Shown: one piece after another, positions 51,638 to 60,451 of the stretch
Position numbering within the stretch: position 1 is the stretch's first letter
How the letters are laid out: each line of letters begins with the position of its first letter
Origin: Bacillus sp. AFS098217
GTDB taxonomy: Bacteria > Bacillota > Bacilli > Bacillales > Bacillaceae_G
NCBI RefSeq assembly: GCF_002551815.1
Contig: NZ_NVPR01000016.1
Location: forward strand, 157,705 to 221,704
Direction: 5' to 3'
Length of the DNA stretch: 64,000 bases
Notes under the pieces: generated by a model
The model's input: only the letters and a program-made list of their open reading frames with translations
Told to the model about the DNA's origin: nothing
Databases searched by the model: none
Program-made: the position numbers and the translations under genes

Positions 51638-51795
51638 CCTCATATAATCTTGGAGATAAGGTCCATAAGTTTCTACCTGGCAACCATGAATTGCTAGACT
51701 ATGAGGGGAAAAGTGTGTAACAAAGGATGTAAGAGGGATCTTTGTGCCGAACTTTTTCTCTATATGAGGAATGTTTGTGGTACAAAGTTTTTTTT
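51638..51795 (+). promoter_or_regulatory. guanine-class purine riboswitch with terminator
   Basis: Aptamer 51638-51706: P1 CCTCATA with TATGAGG; conserved TATAAT in J1/2; P2 loop GATAAGG; J2/3 AAGTTTCTACC; P3 CTGGCAA with TTGCTAG closing loop CCATGAA; then GACTATG. The C in GACTATG (position 74 in xpt numbering) specifies guanine rather than adenine. The expression platform has a terminator, CTTTGTGCC 51740-51748 with GGTACAAAG 51779-51787 plus T8. A nested antiterminator is possible: GGGGAAAAGT 51705-51714 with ACTTTTTCTC 51751-51760, and ACAAAG 51720-51725 with CTTTGT 51740-51745. Guanine should switch transcription off. Confidence 0.92.
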
Positions 51796-51955
51796 ATGAA
51801 ATAAAGATAGAAAATTTCATCTTGAAAAATTATTAACATTTATTCGGCAAGTTTCATTTATTTTAGTATTGCAAAATTTAAACTGTGTGTAGGTTGAAAA
51901 GAGAGAAAAGAAGTCTTACATCAGAGGTCGAATAATTGAAATGCGGGGGAGTCTT

Positions 51956-52681
51956 ATGTCAGTTAAATCCGATAGTCGACACTTATATTTACAGGTGATC
52001 GATCATATTAAAGAGAAGATCAAAAGCGGGGCATACAAAGAGAAACAAAAGTTGCCTTCAGAGTTTGATTTAGCGAAAGAACTCGGCGTAAGTAGAGCAA
52101 CTTTACGTGAAGCATTGCGTATTTTAGAGGAAGAAAATGTTGTGATTCGTAGACATGGTGTGGGTACGTTTGTGAATGCGAAACCGTTATTTTCTTCAGG
52201 AATCGAACAGCTTTCTAGTATTACAGATATGATTTCCAGTGTGGGGAAAACACCGGGAACAGTCTTTTTATCATCATCTACTACGAGTTTAACAGAAGAG
52301 GAAAAAGAAAAGTTTAATAGTGAAGAAGATTTTGAAGCAGTGATGATTGAGCGTGTTCGTACAGCAGATGGGGAACCTGTTGTATATTGTATTGACAAAT
52401 TGGCAAAAGAAATATTGCCTGATTTATCGGATTACAATGAGGAATCGCTGCTTACTGTAATACATAATAACACGCACAAACGCATTACATATGCGGTCGC
52501 TCATATTGAACCAATTGGTTATCATCCGAAAATATCGCCAATCTTACAATGTGAGCCAGAAACAGCACTGCTCGTTTTAAAGCAAATGCACTATGATCAA
52601 AATGATGAACCAATCTTATATTCTATTAATTATTTCAGAGCAGATAAATTTAGCTTCCACGTATTAAGAAAACGTATGTAA
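51956..52681 (+). CDS. ymfC: GntR/HutC-family transcriptional regulator
   Basis: 241 residues. The N-terminal winged helix has [41 protein letters not shown]-type sequence (about 30-75). A C-terminal UTRA ligand-binding domain (about 95-238) puts it in the HutC subgroup. It lies first in the riboswitch-controlled unit and probably responds to a nucleoside or related ligand; this is inference. ATG 51956 follows GGGGGAG, preferred over ATG 51941. B. subtilis ymfC holds the same position. Confidence 0.88.
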   Translation: MSVKSDSRHLYLQVIDHIKEKIKSGAYKEKQKLPSEFDLAKELGVSRATLREALRILEEENVVIRRHGVGTFVNAKPLFSSGIEQLSSITDMISSVGKTPGTVFLSSSTTSLTEEEKEKFNSEEDFEAVMIERVRTADGEPVVYCIDKLAKEILPDLSDYNEESLLTVIHNNTHKRITYAVAHIEPIGYHPKISPILQCEPETALLVLKQMHYDQNDEPILYSINYFRADKFSFHVLRKRM

Positions 52682-52771
52682 TAAAGTTCCTTTTTAGGGA
52701 GGTGACAGCAAGAAGAAAGGGACAGCAGCGTATGAATAGATATATATATCATTTTAGGAGGGGTTTCTAGT

Positions 52772-53848
52772 ATGAAGAAAAAAGCAGGTCTTTTATTATC
52801 ATTAACGTTAGTAGCGAGTACAGTGTTAGGTGCATGTGGTAACTCGGATAAAGCAAGTGGAGATAAAAAAGATGACAAGAACATTAAAGTAGGTATGGTT
52901 ACAGACGTTGGGGGCGTTGATGATAAATCATTTAACCAATCTTCTTGGGAAGGTTTACAAAAATTCGGTAAAGATAATGGGCTAAAAGAGAAGACGAACT
53001 ATCGTTACCTTCAGTCTGAAAAAGAAGCAGATTATATTCCGAACTTAAAGAAATTTGCAAAAGATAAATATGATTTATCTTTTGGTATTGGTTATAAATT
53101 AGAAAAAGCAATTGAAGAGGTTGCGAAAGAAAATCCAAAACAACAGTTTGCAATTGTAGATACTGTAGTAAAACAACCGAACGTAACAAGTATTACATTT
53201 AAGGATCATGAAGGATCATTCCTTGTAGGTGCAGTAGCAGCGATGTCAACAAAAACAAATAAAGTTGGGTTTGTTGGTGGAATGAAGAGTGATTTAATTA
53301 GTAAGTTTGAGAATGGATTTAAAGCTGGTGCTAAAGCTGTTAACCCAAATATTGAGATTGTATCTGAATATGCAGAAGCGTTCGATAAGCCTGAAAAAGG
53401 TGCTGCACTTGCATCAGCAATGTACGGACAAGGAGTAGACGTAATTTATCATGCTGCTGGTGGTACTGGTAACGGCGTGTTTACTGAAGCGAAAAACCGT
53501 AAGAAGAAAGGTGAAAATGTTTGGGTAATCGGTGTTGACCGTGACCAAAATCAAGAAGGTATGCCTGAAAACGTAACGCTAACTTCTATGGTAAAACGCG
53601 TTGATGTTGCGGTTGAAAAAGTAGCACAAGAAGCAAAAGATGGTAAGTTAGAAGGCGGAAAAGTAGAAGCGTTTGGTTTGAAAGATGAAGGTGTTGGCAT
53701 TGCGAAAACAACTGATAATGTGAAAAAAGTAAATCCGGAAATTTTACCAAAAGTAGAAGAGTTTGAAAAGAAAATTACTGCTGGTGAAATTAAGGTGCCT
53801 GCTACTGATAAAGAGTACAAAGAATACGAAGCTGCTCTTAAGAAATAA
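52772..53848 (+). CDS. nupN: BMP-family nucleoside-binding lipoprotein
   Basis: 358 residues. The lipoprotein signal peptide ends in LGAC with Cys22 as the lipidated residue. The mature part is a Bmp/PnrA-type periplasmic-binding fold with VGMVTDVGGVDDKSFNQSSWEGL, DHEGSFLVGAVAAM, VGFVGGMKSDL and VIGVDRDQ. Family members bind purine nucleosides, and the upstream guanine riboswitch supports guanosine or related ligands. Similar to B. subtilis NupN (YufN). Start ATG 52772 follows TTAGGAGGGG. Confidence 0.9.
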   Translation: MKKKAGLLLSLTLVASTVLGACGNSDKASGDKKDDKNIKVGMVTDVGGVDDKSFNQSSWEGLQKFGKDNGLKEKTNYRYLQSEKEADYIPNLKKFAKDKYDLSFGIGYKLEKAIEEVAKENPKQQFAIVDTVVKQPNVTSITFKDHEGSFLVGAVAAMSTKTNKVGFVGGMKSDLISKFENGFKAGAKAVNPNIEIVSEYAEAFDKPEKGAALASAMYGQGVDVIYHAAGGTGNGVFTEAKNRKKKGENVWVIGVDRDQNQEGMPENVTLTSMVKRVDVAVEKVAQEAKDGKLEGGKVEAFGLKDEGVGIAKTTDNVKKVNPEILPKVEEFEKKITAGEIKVPATDKEYKEYEAALKK

Positions 53849-53859
53849 TAGAGAAATAG

Positions 53860-53888
53860 CAAAGGTTAGTTCTTAGAACTAACCTTTG
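53860..53888 (+). other. strong hairpin between nupN and nupO
   Basis: Perfect 13-bp stem CAAAGGTTAGTTC 53860-53872 with GAACTAACCTTTG 53876-53888, 3-nt loop, not followed by a T tract. Likely protects the 3' end of nupN mRNA, giving more binding protein than transporter subunits. A partial terminator is possible. Confidence 0.65.
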
Positions 53889-53953
53889 TATATATAAAAT
53901 TACTTTTAATAGAGTGTAATTGGGGACTGTTCCCTGCTAAAAGGAGGAACAAA

Positions 53954-55486
53954 ATGGAATACGTAATTGAGATGAATAATATTACAAAAGTATTCCCAGG
54001 CATTGTAGCGAACGATAATATTACGCTGCAAGTAAAACAGGGAGAAATACATGCTTTACTCGGAGAAAATGGTGCAGGGAAGTCAACGTTAATGAACGTT
54101 CTTTTTGGATTATATCAGCCAGAACAAGGAGAAATTAAAATTAAAGGGAAACCTGTAAAAATTACAAACCCTAATATTGCAAATGACTTCGGGATTGGTA
54201 TGGTTCATCAACATTTCATGCTTGTTCATAATTTTACAGTAACAGAGAATATTATTCTTGGAAATGAACCGAAGAGAAAAGGGAAAATTGCTATTGATGA
54301 AGCTGCAAAAGAGATTCAACAATTATCAGAACAATATGGTTTAGCTGTAGATCCGAATGCGAAAATTGAAGATATTTCGGTTGGTATGCAGCAACGTGTT
54401 GAAATTTTAAAAACGCTGTATCGCGGAGCAGAAATTTTAATATTTGATGAACCGACGGCAGTATTAACTCCTCAAGAAATTCATGAGCTTATTCAAATTA
54501 TGAAAAAGCTTGTGCAAGAAGGAAAATCTATCATTCTTATTACACATAAGTTAAAAGAAATTATGGAAGTTTGTGATCGTTGTACGATTATTCGTAAAGG
54601 AAAGGGAATCGGAACGGTTGACGTTGCAAATACAGATGAACATAAACTTGCAGAACTAATGGTCGGACGTCAAGTGAATTTTAAAACAGAAAAATTAGAT
54701 GCCAAGCCTAAGGAAGATGTACTTTCTATTGCAAATCTTGTTGTTCATGATGCACGCCAATTACCTGCTGTAAAAGGCCTTGACTTAACTGTTCGTGCAG
54801 GAGAAATTGTCGGTATTGCAGGGATTGATGGGAATGGACAAAGTGAATTAATAGAGGCAATTACTGGTTTACGAAAAGTTGAGTCAGGTTCTATTGCAAT
54901 TAATGGGAAAGAAATCACAAATTGGCCTGTTAGACGGATTACGGAAGAAGGAATCGGTCATATTCCAGAAGACCGTCATAAACATGGACTCGTTCTTGAT
55001 TTTTCTGTTAGAGATAATATGGTTTTACAAACATATTATAAAAAACCATTTTCAAATAAGGGGATTTTAAATTTTAGTAAAATAAAGAAAAAAGCAAAAG
55101 AGCTGATTGAACAGTTTGATGTACGTACACCTAGCGAGCAAACATTAGCTCGTGCATTATCTGGTGGGAACCAGCAAAAGGCAATTATTGCACGTGAAGT
55201 AGATCGTGATCCTGATTTATTAATTGCAGCGCAGCCGACACGTGGTTTAGATGTAGGTGCGATCGAATTTATTCATAAGAAATTAATTGAACAGAGAGAT
55301 AAGGGAAAAGCGGTGCTTCTTCTTTCTTTAGAACTCGATGAAATTTTAAATGTGAGTGACCGCGTTGCTGTTATTTATGAAGGGAAAATTGTTGCGATTG
55401 TTAATACAAAAGAGACAAATGAAAAACAATTAGGTCTTTTAATGGCTGGTGGAACAGGGGAAGAGAAGGTGAGTACAAATGGCTAA
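53954..55486 (+). CDS. nupO: nucleoside ABC transporter, duplicated ATPase
   Basis: 510 residues with two ATP-binding cassettes in one chain, as in sugar and nucleoside importers of the RbsA type. First cassette: Walker A GENGAGKST (38-46), ISVGMQQRVEIL in place of the standard signature, and Walker B ILIFDEPTAVL. Second cassette: degenerate Walker A GIDGNGQSE near 290-298 and LSGGNQQKAIIAREV. Start ATG 53954 follows AAAGGAGG. It overlaps nupP by 8 nt. Confidence 0.92.
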   Translation: MEYVIEMNNITKVFPGIVANDNITLQVKQGEIHALLGENGAGKSTLMNVLFGLYQPEQGEIKIKGKPVKITNPNIANDFGIGMVHQHFMLVHNFTVTENIILGNEPKRKGKIAIDEAAKEIQQLSEQYGLAVDPNAKIEDISVGMQQRVEILKTLYRGAEILIFDEPTAVLTPQEIHELIQIMKKLVQEGKSIILITHKLKEIMEVCDRCTIIRKGKGIGTVDVANTDEHKLAELMVGRQVNFKTEKLDAKPKEDVLSIANLVVHDARQLPAVKGLDLTVRAGEIVGIAGIDGNGQSELIEAITGLRKVESGSIAINGKEITNWPVRRITEEGIGHIPEDRHKHGLVLDFSVRDNMVLQTYYKKPFSNKGILNFSKIKKKAKELIEQFDVRTPSEQTLARALSGGNQQKAIIAREVDRDPDLLIAAQPTRGLDVGAIEFIHKKLIEQRDKGKAVLLLSLELDEILNVSDRVAVIYEGKIVAIVNTKETNEKQLGLLMAGGTGEEKVSTNG

Positions 55487-56537
55487 AAAGTTTTTAACGG
55501 AGCGAACGATTAATATTTTAGTTCCTATATTATCCGTTATATTTGGTTTGCTTGTTGGTGCCATTGTTATGTTAGTTAGTGGATATGATCCAATTGTTGG
55601 ATATGGTGCACTTTGGACTGGTATGTTCGGAAGCCCTAGTGCAATTGGAGAGACACTTCGTACAATGATTCCGCTTATTCTAGCGGGGTTATCGGTAGCA
55701 TTTGCGTTTCGTACCGGTTTATTTAATATCGGGGTAGAAGGACAATTGTTAGTTGGTTGGCTTGCTGCTGTTTGGTTTGGTTATGCAGTATCATTACCTG
55801 CCTTTCTTCATATTCCATTGTCTATTTTAGTGGCAGCTATAGCTGGTGGGCTATGGGGATTTATTCCAGGATATTTGAAAGGGAAATTTAAGGTTAATGA
55901 AGTTATTGTAACGATTATGATGAATTACATTGCACTATATGTTACATATGACATCATTAAACGCTTTTTACATGAAGGTAATGACAAAACATATGATATT
56001 CAGCCGAGTGCGTCATTAGCTTCAGATTGGTTAGCTTCTTTAACAGATGGTTCTCGCCTTCACTGGGGAATTGTTGTCGCAATTCTTGTTACGATTCTTA
56101 TGTGGTTCTTATTAGATAGAACAACTTTAGGTTATGAATTGAAATCAGTTGGATTTAACCAACAAGCGTCTCAATATGCTGGTATGAAAGTGTCTCGTAA
56201 TGTTGTGTTATCTATGACAATTGCGGGGGCATTTGCTGGCATTGGTGGCGCAATGGAAGGGCTCGGGACGTTCCAAAGTATGACAGCAATGGCTACGTTT
56301 ACCGGAATTGGATTTGACGGGATTGCGGTAGCACTTCTTGGAGGGAATAATCCATTTGGTATTATACTTGCTGCATTATTATTTGGAGGTTTAAAAAGTG
56401 CAGCGCCGCAAATGAACTTTGAAGCGGATGTACCATCTGAATTAATTAATGTAATTATTGCATGTATTATTTTCTTTGTTGCTTGTAGTTATATTTTACG
56501 CTGGGCACTTACGCGCATGAGCAAGGAGGGGAAATAA
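55479..56537 (+). CDS. nupP: nucleoside ABC transporter permease 1
   Basis: 352 residues, about 8-10 hydrophobic segments, BPD_transp_2 (YufP/RbsC-like) family. It has FNIGVEGQLLVGWLAA, GFNQQASQYAGMKVSRN and a glycine-rich GAFAGIGGAMEGLG loop. Its start codon lies inside the end of nupO (8-nt overlap), so the two are translationally coupled. The partner permease follows directly. Confidence 0.92.
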   Translation: MAKKFLTERTINILVPILSVIFGLLVGAIVMLVSGYDPIVGYGALWTGMFGSPSAIGETLRTMIPLILAGLSVAFAFRTGLFNIGVEGQLLVGWLAAVWFGYAVSLPAFLHIPLSILVAAIAGGLWGFIPGYLKGKFKVNEVIVTIMMNYIALYVTYDIIKRFLHEGNDKTYDIQPSASLASDWLASLTDGSRLHWGIVVAILVTILMWFLLDRTTLGYELKSVGFNQQASQYAGMKVSRNVVLSMTIAGAFAGIGGAMEGLGTFQSMTAMATFTGIGFDGIAVALLGGNNPFGIILAALLFGGLKSAAPQMNFEADVPSELINVIIACIIFFVACSYILRWALTRMSKEGK

Positions 56538-57497
56538 ATGAGCTTTCTAGATGTTTTAGCCATTCTTGTGACGGGTACGTTATACACGGCAGCACCTCTA
56601 ATCTTTACAGCGTTAGGTGGCGTATTTAGTGAGCGTTCTGGTGTTGTAAATATCGCATTGGAAGGATTAATGTTATTTGGTGCATTTGTTGGTATTATTA
56701 CAACGCTATTAATGGGGGATACTTGGGGGGCTATGACTCCTTGGATTGCACTTATATTTGCAGCAATTGGTAGCGGATTATTTGCACTTCTTCATGCAGT
56801 TGCATCGATTACATTCCGTGCGGATCAAGTTGTTAGTGGAGTAGCAATTAACTTTTTATCTCTTGGTTTAACTGTTTTTGCGATTAAGAAAATCTTTGGT
56901 AAAGGACAAACTGATTTTATTCACTACCGTATTGAAAAAATTGATGTTCCAGGACTTTCGGATATTCCGGTTATCGGAAAAATCTTTTTCTCAAATGTAC
57001 CATTAACATCGTATATTGCCATTATTTTAGCATTTGTTGTTTGGTATATCATTTATAAAACACCGTTTGGTCTTCGTCTTCGTGCGGTTGGTGAACATCC
57101 AATGGCTGCAGATACAATGGGGATTAATGTATATAAAATGCGTTATATTGCTGTTTGTATTTCAGGGATGTTTGCTGGAGTGGGTGGTGCAGTCTTTGCA
57201 CTGTCAATCTCAAACAACTTCTCAGGTGCAACGATTACGGGACAAGGTTTCTTAGCATTAGCTGCTATGATCTTTGGGAAATGGAACCCAATTGGTGCAC
57301 TAGGAGCTGCTTTATTCTTTGGATTTGCACAATCACTAGGGGTAACTGGTGGTACAATCCCTGTATTAAAAGAAATTCCAAGTGTTTTTTTAGCGATATT
57401 ACCATATGTGTTCACGATTTTAGCACTTGTCGGTTTTGTAGGACGGTCAGAAGCTCCAAAAGCACTTGGAACACCGTATGAAAAAGGAAAAAGGTAA
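56538..57497 (+). CDS. nupQ: nucleoside ABC transporter permease 2
   Basis: 319 residues, second membrane subunit of the importer. VNIALEGLMLFGAFVG, RADQVVSGVAINFLSLGL and RAVGEHPMAADTMGINVYKMRY are typical of YufQ/NupQ. The ATG immediately follows the nupP stop, with GCAAGGAGGGG inside the nupP end. A terminator closes the locus. Confidence 0.92.
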   Translation: MSFLDVLAILVTGTLYTAAPLIFTALGGVFSERSGVVNIALEGLMLFGAFVGIITTLLMGDTWGAMTPWIALIFAAIGSGLFALLHAVASITFRADQVVSGVAINFLSLGLTVFAIKKIFGKGQTDFIHYRIEKIDVPGLSDIPVIGKIFFSNVPLTSYIAIILAFVVWYIIYKTPFGLRLRAVGEHPMAADTMGINVYKMRYIAVCISGMFAGVGGAVFALSISNNFSGATITGQGFLALAAMIFGKWNPIGALGAALFFGFAQSLGVTGGTIPVLKEIPSVFLAILPYVFTILALVGFVGRSEAPKALGTPYEKGKR

Positions 57498-57514
57498 TCG
57501 TTTAAAAAGTATAG

Positions 57515-57545
57515 AAAAAGCTCGCACATTAGTGCGGGCTTTTTT
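57515..57545 (+). terminator. terminator after nupQ
   Basis: AAAAAGCTCGCAC 57515-57527 pairs with GTGCGGGCTTTTT 57532-57544 (one G-T pair), T tract. Confidence 0.92.
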
Positions 57546-57639
57546 ACATAGAATATGCTTAATACAGAAATTTATTTTCTGCTTTTTAATGAAGAAATGA
57601 TTAGAAGGAAAAGGATATAAAGATGATAAGAGAGAAAAG

Positions 57640-57669
57640 TTGATTTTGTATTTCTAAAAACTGTATATT
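57640..57669 (+). promoter_or_regulatory. promoter for ymfF-ymfH
   Basis: TTGATT 57640-57645, 18-nt spacer, TATATT 57664-57669, 40 nt before ymfF. Confidence 0.5.
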
Positions 57670-57708
57670 GAAGAGGAATATTCCTACATACGTAAAGGAG
57701 GGCTATAA

Positions 57709-58983
57709 ATGAAACTGATGGAACAGCAAATGCATGAATTAGGTGGTTTGCGAGTACATATTATTCCTACAGACAAATATAAAACAAATACATTTGTATT
57801 TCGCTTTAAAGCACCTTTAAATGAAGAAACGGTGACGGAGCGAGCTTTATTGCCATACGTCTTACAAAGTGCGACAGAAAAGTTACCATCCGTGATTCGT
57901 CTTCGCCAATATTTAGAGGAATTATATGGTTCTTCTTTAGCAGTGGATGTAAGTAAAAAGGGAGAAGATCACATTATCTCTATTTATGTGGATATCGCCA
58001 ATGAAACGTATTTACAAGACGCGCCGCCCCTTTTTGAAAAGGCGCTTTCTATGTTGTCTGATATTGTGTTACATCCAGCGACGGAAGGGGATAGCTTTTT
58101 ACACTCTATTGTAGAAAGTGAAAAGCGAGCACTCTTGCAACGGATTGAAGCAACATATGATGATAAAATGCGTTATGCTAACGAGCGATTAATAGAAGAA
58201 ATGTGTAAAGTAGAGCTATATCGATTAAGTGCAAATGGGAAAAAAGAGAACGTTGCTTCTATTACAAATGAAAGCTTGTATCGGTATTATCAAAAAGTGT
58301 TAGCAGAAGATGAAATGGATCTTTATATTATTGGTGATATTTCAGAAAATGCGGTCGAGCTTGTTGGTAAATATTTTTCAATCTCGCCGCGTGCCCCAAA
58401 AGAAAAAAATGTCCTTCTTCATAAACGAAATAATGAAGAGAAAGAAATTGTTGAAAAACAAGAATTAAAGCAAAGTAAATTAAATATTGGATATCGTACG
58501 TATATTACGTACCGTGATGAAGACTATTTTGCATTGCAATTGTTTAACGGTTTATTTGGTGGATTCTCACACTCAAAATTATTTGTGAATGTTCGTGAAA
58601 AAAATAGTTTAGCGTATTATGCAGCATCACGATTTGAAAGTCATAAAGGTCTTCTCTTTGTTATGTCTGGAATTGAAGCGAAAAATTATGAAAAAGCGGT
58701 GGAGATTATAAAAGAGCAAATGAAGGCCATGCAAAGTGGTGATTTTTCAGAAGAAGAAATTTGTCAAACAAAAAGTGTTATTCAAAATCAAATTTTAGAG
58801 GCAGTTGATACACCGCGTGGTTTCGTGGAAATGCTTTATCATGGTGTGATTGCAGAACGTACGCGCCCAGTAGAGGAATGGTTAACTGGCATTGAGCGTG
58901 TTACGAAAGAAGAAATTGTAAAGGTTGCCAATGGCATTGAATTAGATACAATTTACTTTTTACACGGAACGGAGGGAGAATAG
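57709..58983 (+). CDS. ymfF: M16-family protein YmfF, lacking the zinc motif
   Basis: 424 residues. Insulinase-fold protein in which the region matching HxxEH reads ALLPYVLQSATEK, so no metal site is present. The RLRQYLEELYGSSLAVDV and VREKNSLAYYAASRF segments are family-like. By analogy with other M16 pairs it is probably the non-catalytic partner of YmfH, encoded immediately downstream. The substrate is unknown. Start ATG 57709 follows AAAGGAGGGC. Confidence 0.9.
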   Translation: MKLMEQQMHELGGLRVHIIPTDKYKTNTFVFRFKAPLNEETVTERALLPYVLQSATEKLPSVIRLRQYLEELYGSSLAVDVSKKGEDHIISIYVDIANETYLQDAPPLFEKALSMLSDIVLHPATEGDSFLHSIVESEKRALLQRIEATYDDKMRYANERLIEEMCKVELYRLSANGKKENVASITNESLYRYYQKVLAEDEMDLYIIGDISENAVELVGKYFSISPRAPKEKNVLLHKRNNEEKEIVEKQELKQSKLNIGYRTYITYRDEDYFALQLFNGLFGGFSHSKLFVNVREKNSLAYYAASRFESHKGLLFVMSGIEAKNYEKAVEIIKEQMKAMQSGDFSEEEICQTKSVIQNQILEAVDTPRGFVEMLYHGVIAERTRPVEEWLTGIERVTKEEIVKVANGIELDTIYFLHGTEGE

Positions 58984-60270
58984 ATGGAGAAAATAGTTTA
59001 TGAACAATTAAAAGAAACGCTCTATTACGAAAAACTTCCTAATGGATTAAACGTATATATGTTGCCGAAACAAGGATTTAATAAAACGTTTGCGACATTT
59101 ACAACAAAGTATGGTTCCATCGATAACACATTTGTTCCACTTGGAAAAGAAGAAATGACTCGGGTACCAGATGGGATCGCTCATTTCCTTGAACATAAAT
59201 TATTTGAAAAAGAAGATCATGACGCATTTCAATTGTTTAGTAAACAAGGGGCATCTGCAAATGCTTTTACATCCTTTACGAGAACAGCTTATCTCTTTTC
59301 ATGTACATCAAATGTAGAGCAAAATTTAAATACATTATTGAATTTTGTCCAAGAACCGTATTTTTCTGAAAAAACGGTTGAAAAAGAGAAAGGAATTATT
59401 GGTCAAGAAATTCAAATGTATCAAGATAATCCTGATTGGCGTTTATATTTTGGATTAATTGATAGTTTATTTGTCAAGCATCCAATTAAAATTGATATTG
59501 CGGGAACAATTGAGTCTATTAGTAAAATTACAAAAGACTTATTGTATGAGTGTTATGAAACATTTTACCATCCAAGCAATATGTTGTTATTTGTTGTTGG
59601 AGCTATCGATCCGGAAAAGACAATGGATTTAGTCCGTGAAAATCAGGCGAAAAAAGATTATAAAAATCAACCGGAGATTGTACGTTCATTTGAGAGTGAA
59701 CCGGAAGAGGTAAATGAAAAGAAGAAAATTATTTCTATGCCTGTTCAAACACCGAAATGTTTAGTCGGTATAAAGGCGACAGGGCTCAAAGAAAAAGGGC
59801 AAGAACTTTTAAAACAAGAGATTGCGATTACATTACTTTTAGATTATTTATTTGGGAAAGGGTCAGCTCATTATGAGTCTTTATATAATGAAGGACTCAT
59901 TGATGATACATTCTCTTATGATTATACAGAAGAAAGTAACTTTGGTTTTGCGATGGTTGGTGGCGATACGAAGCAGCCTGATGAGTTAGCAGATCGTTTG
60001 AAAAGCATTTTATTACAGACCAATTATGATGAGTTAGATGCAAAGGCGCTAGAGCGCGTAAAGAAAAAGAAAATTGGGGGCTTTTTACGATCACTTAACT
60101 CGCCTGAATATATTGCAAATCAATTTACACGATATGCATTTAATGAATCCAGCTTGTTTGATGCTCTTTCTGTTTTAGAAGATTTAACTATTCAAGATTT
60201 ACAAGAAGCAGCAAAAGTATTTTTATCTGAAGAAAGAATGAGTATTTGCCAAGTCTTGCCGAAACAATAA
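58984..60270 (+). CDS. ymfH: M16-family zinc protease YmfH
   Basis: 428 residues. The active partner: HFLEH with His67, Glu70, His71 in GIAHFLEHKLFEKEDHD, and the downstream EIQMYQDNPDWR glutamate region. It starts 1 nt after the ymfF stop, with CGGAGGGAG in the ymfF end, so equal amounts are made. Likely a heterodimeric peptidase facing small peptides; the role is not known from sequence. Confidence 0.92.
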   Translation: MEKIVYEQLKETLYYEKLPNGLNVYMLPKQGFNKTFATFTTKYGSIDNTFVPLGKEEMTRVPDGIAHFLEHKLFEKEDHDAFQLFSKQGASANAFTSFTRTAYLFSCTSNVEQNLNTLLNFVQEPYFSEKTVEKEKGIIGQEIQMYQDNPDWRLYFGLIDSLFVKHPIKIDIAGTIESISKITKDLLYECYETFYHPSNMLLFVVGAIDPEKTMDLVRENQAKKDYKNQPEIVRSFESEPEEVNEKKKIISMPVQTPKCLVGIKATGLKEKGQELLKQEIAITLLLDYLFGKGSAHYESLYNEGLIDDTFSYDYTEESNFGFAMVGGDTKQPDELADRLKSILLQTNYDELDAKALERVKKKKIGGFLRSLNSPEYIANQFTRYAFNESSLFDALSVLEDLTIQDLQEAAKVFLSEERMSICQVLPKQ

Positions 60271-60324
60271 AGGGGAACTTTAATAAGGGAACTGCTTGGT
60301 GTTCAGGGGATTTACAGCCATTTT

Positions 60325-60373
60325 ATCCCTCATCTAACTTTTTAGCTATTGCTAAATCGTAAGATGGGGGTAT
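60325..60373 (+). repeat. imperfect palindrome between ymfH and ymfI (possible bcr-type repeat)
   Basis: CCCTCATCT 60327-60335 pairs with AGATGGGGG 60362-60370. Inside it, TTTAGC 60341-60346 pairs with GCTAAA 60351-60356 over loop TATT. No U tract. The ATCCC...GGGGG ends recall the element before dpaA. Confidence 0.45.
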
Positions 60374-60451
60374 TATTTGTTTGGGGATGTATGAAAGAAT
60401 GTGTAATTTGAAAAAGTCTCTTTATAGATGAAAGGATAAGAGAGGAAAAGT

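Noticed and set aside
57155-57481. 108-codon plus-strand frame inside nupQ
   Set aside because: Out-of-frame shadow; Cys/Trp-rich translation without family features.
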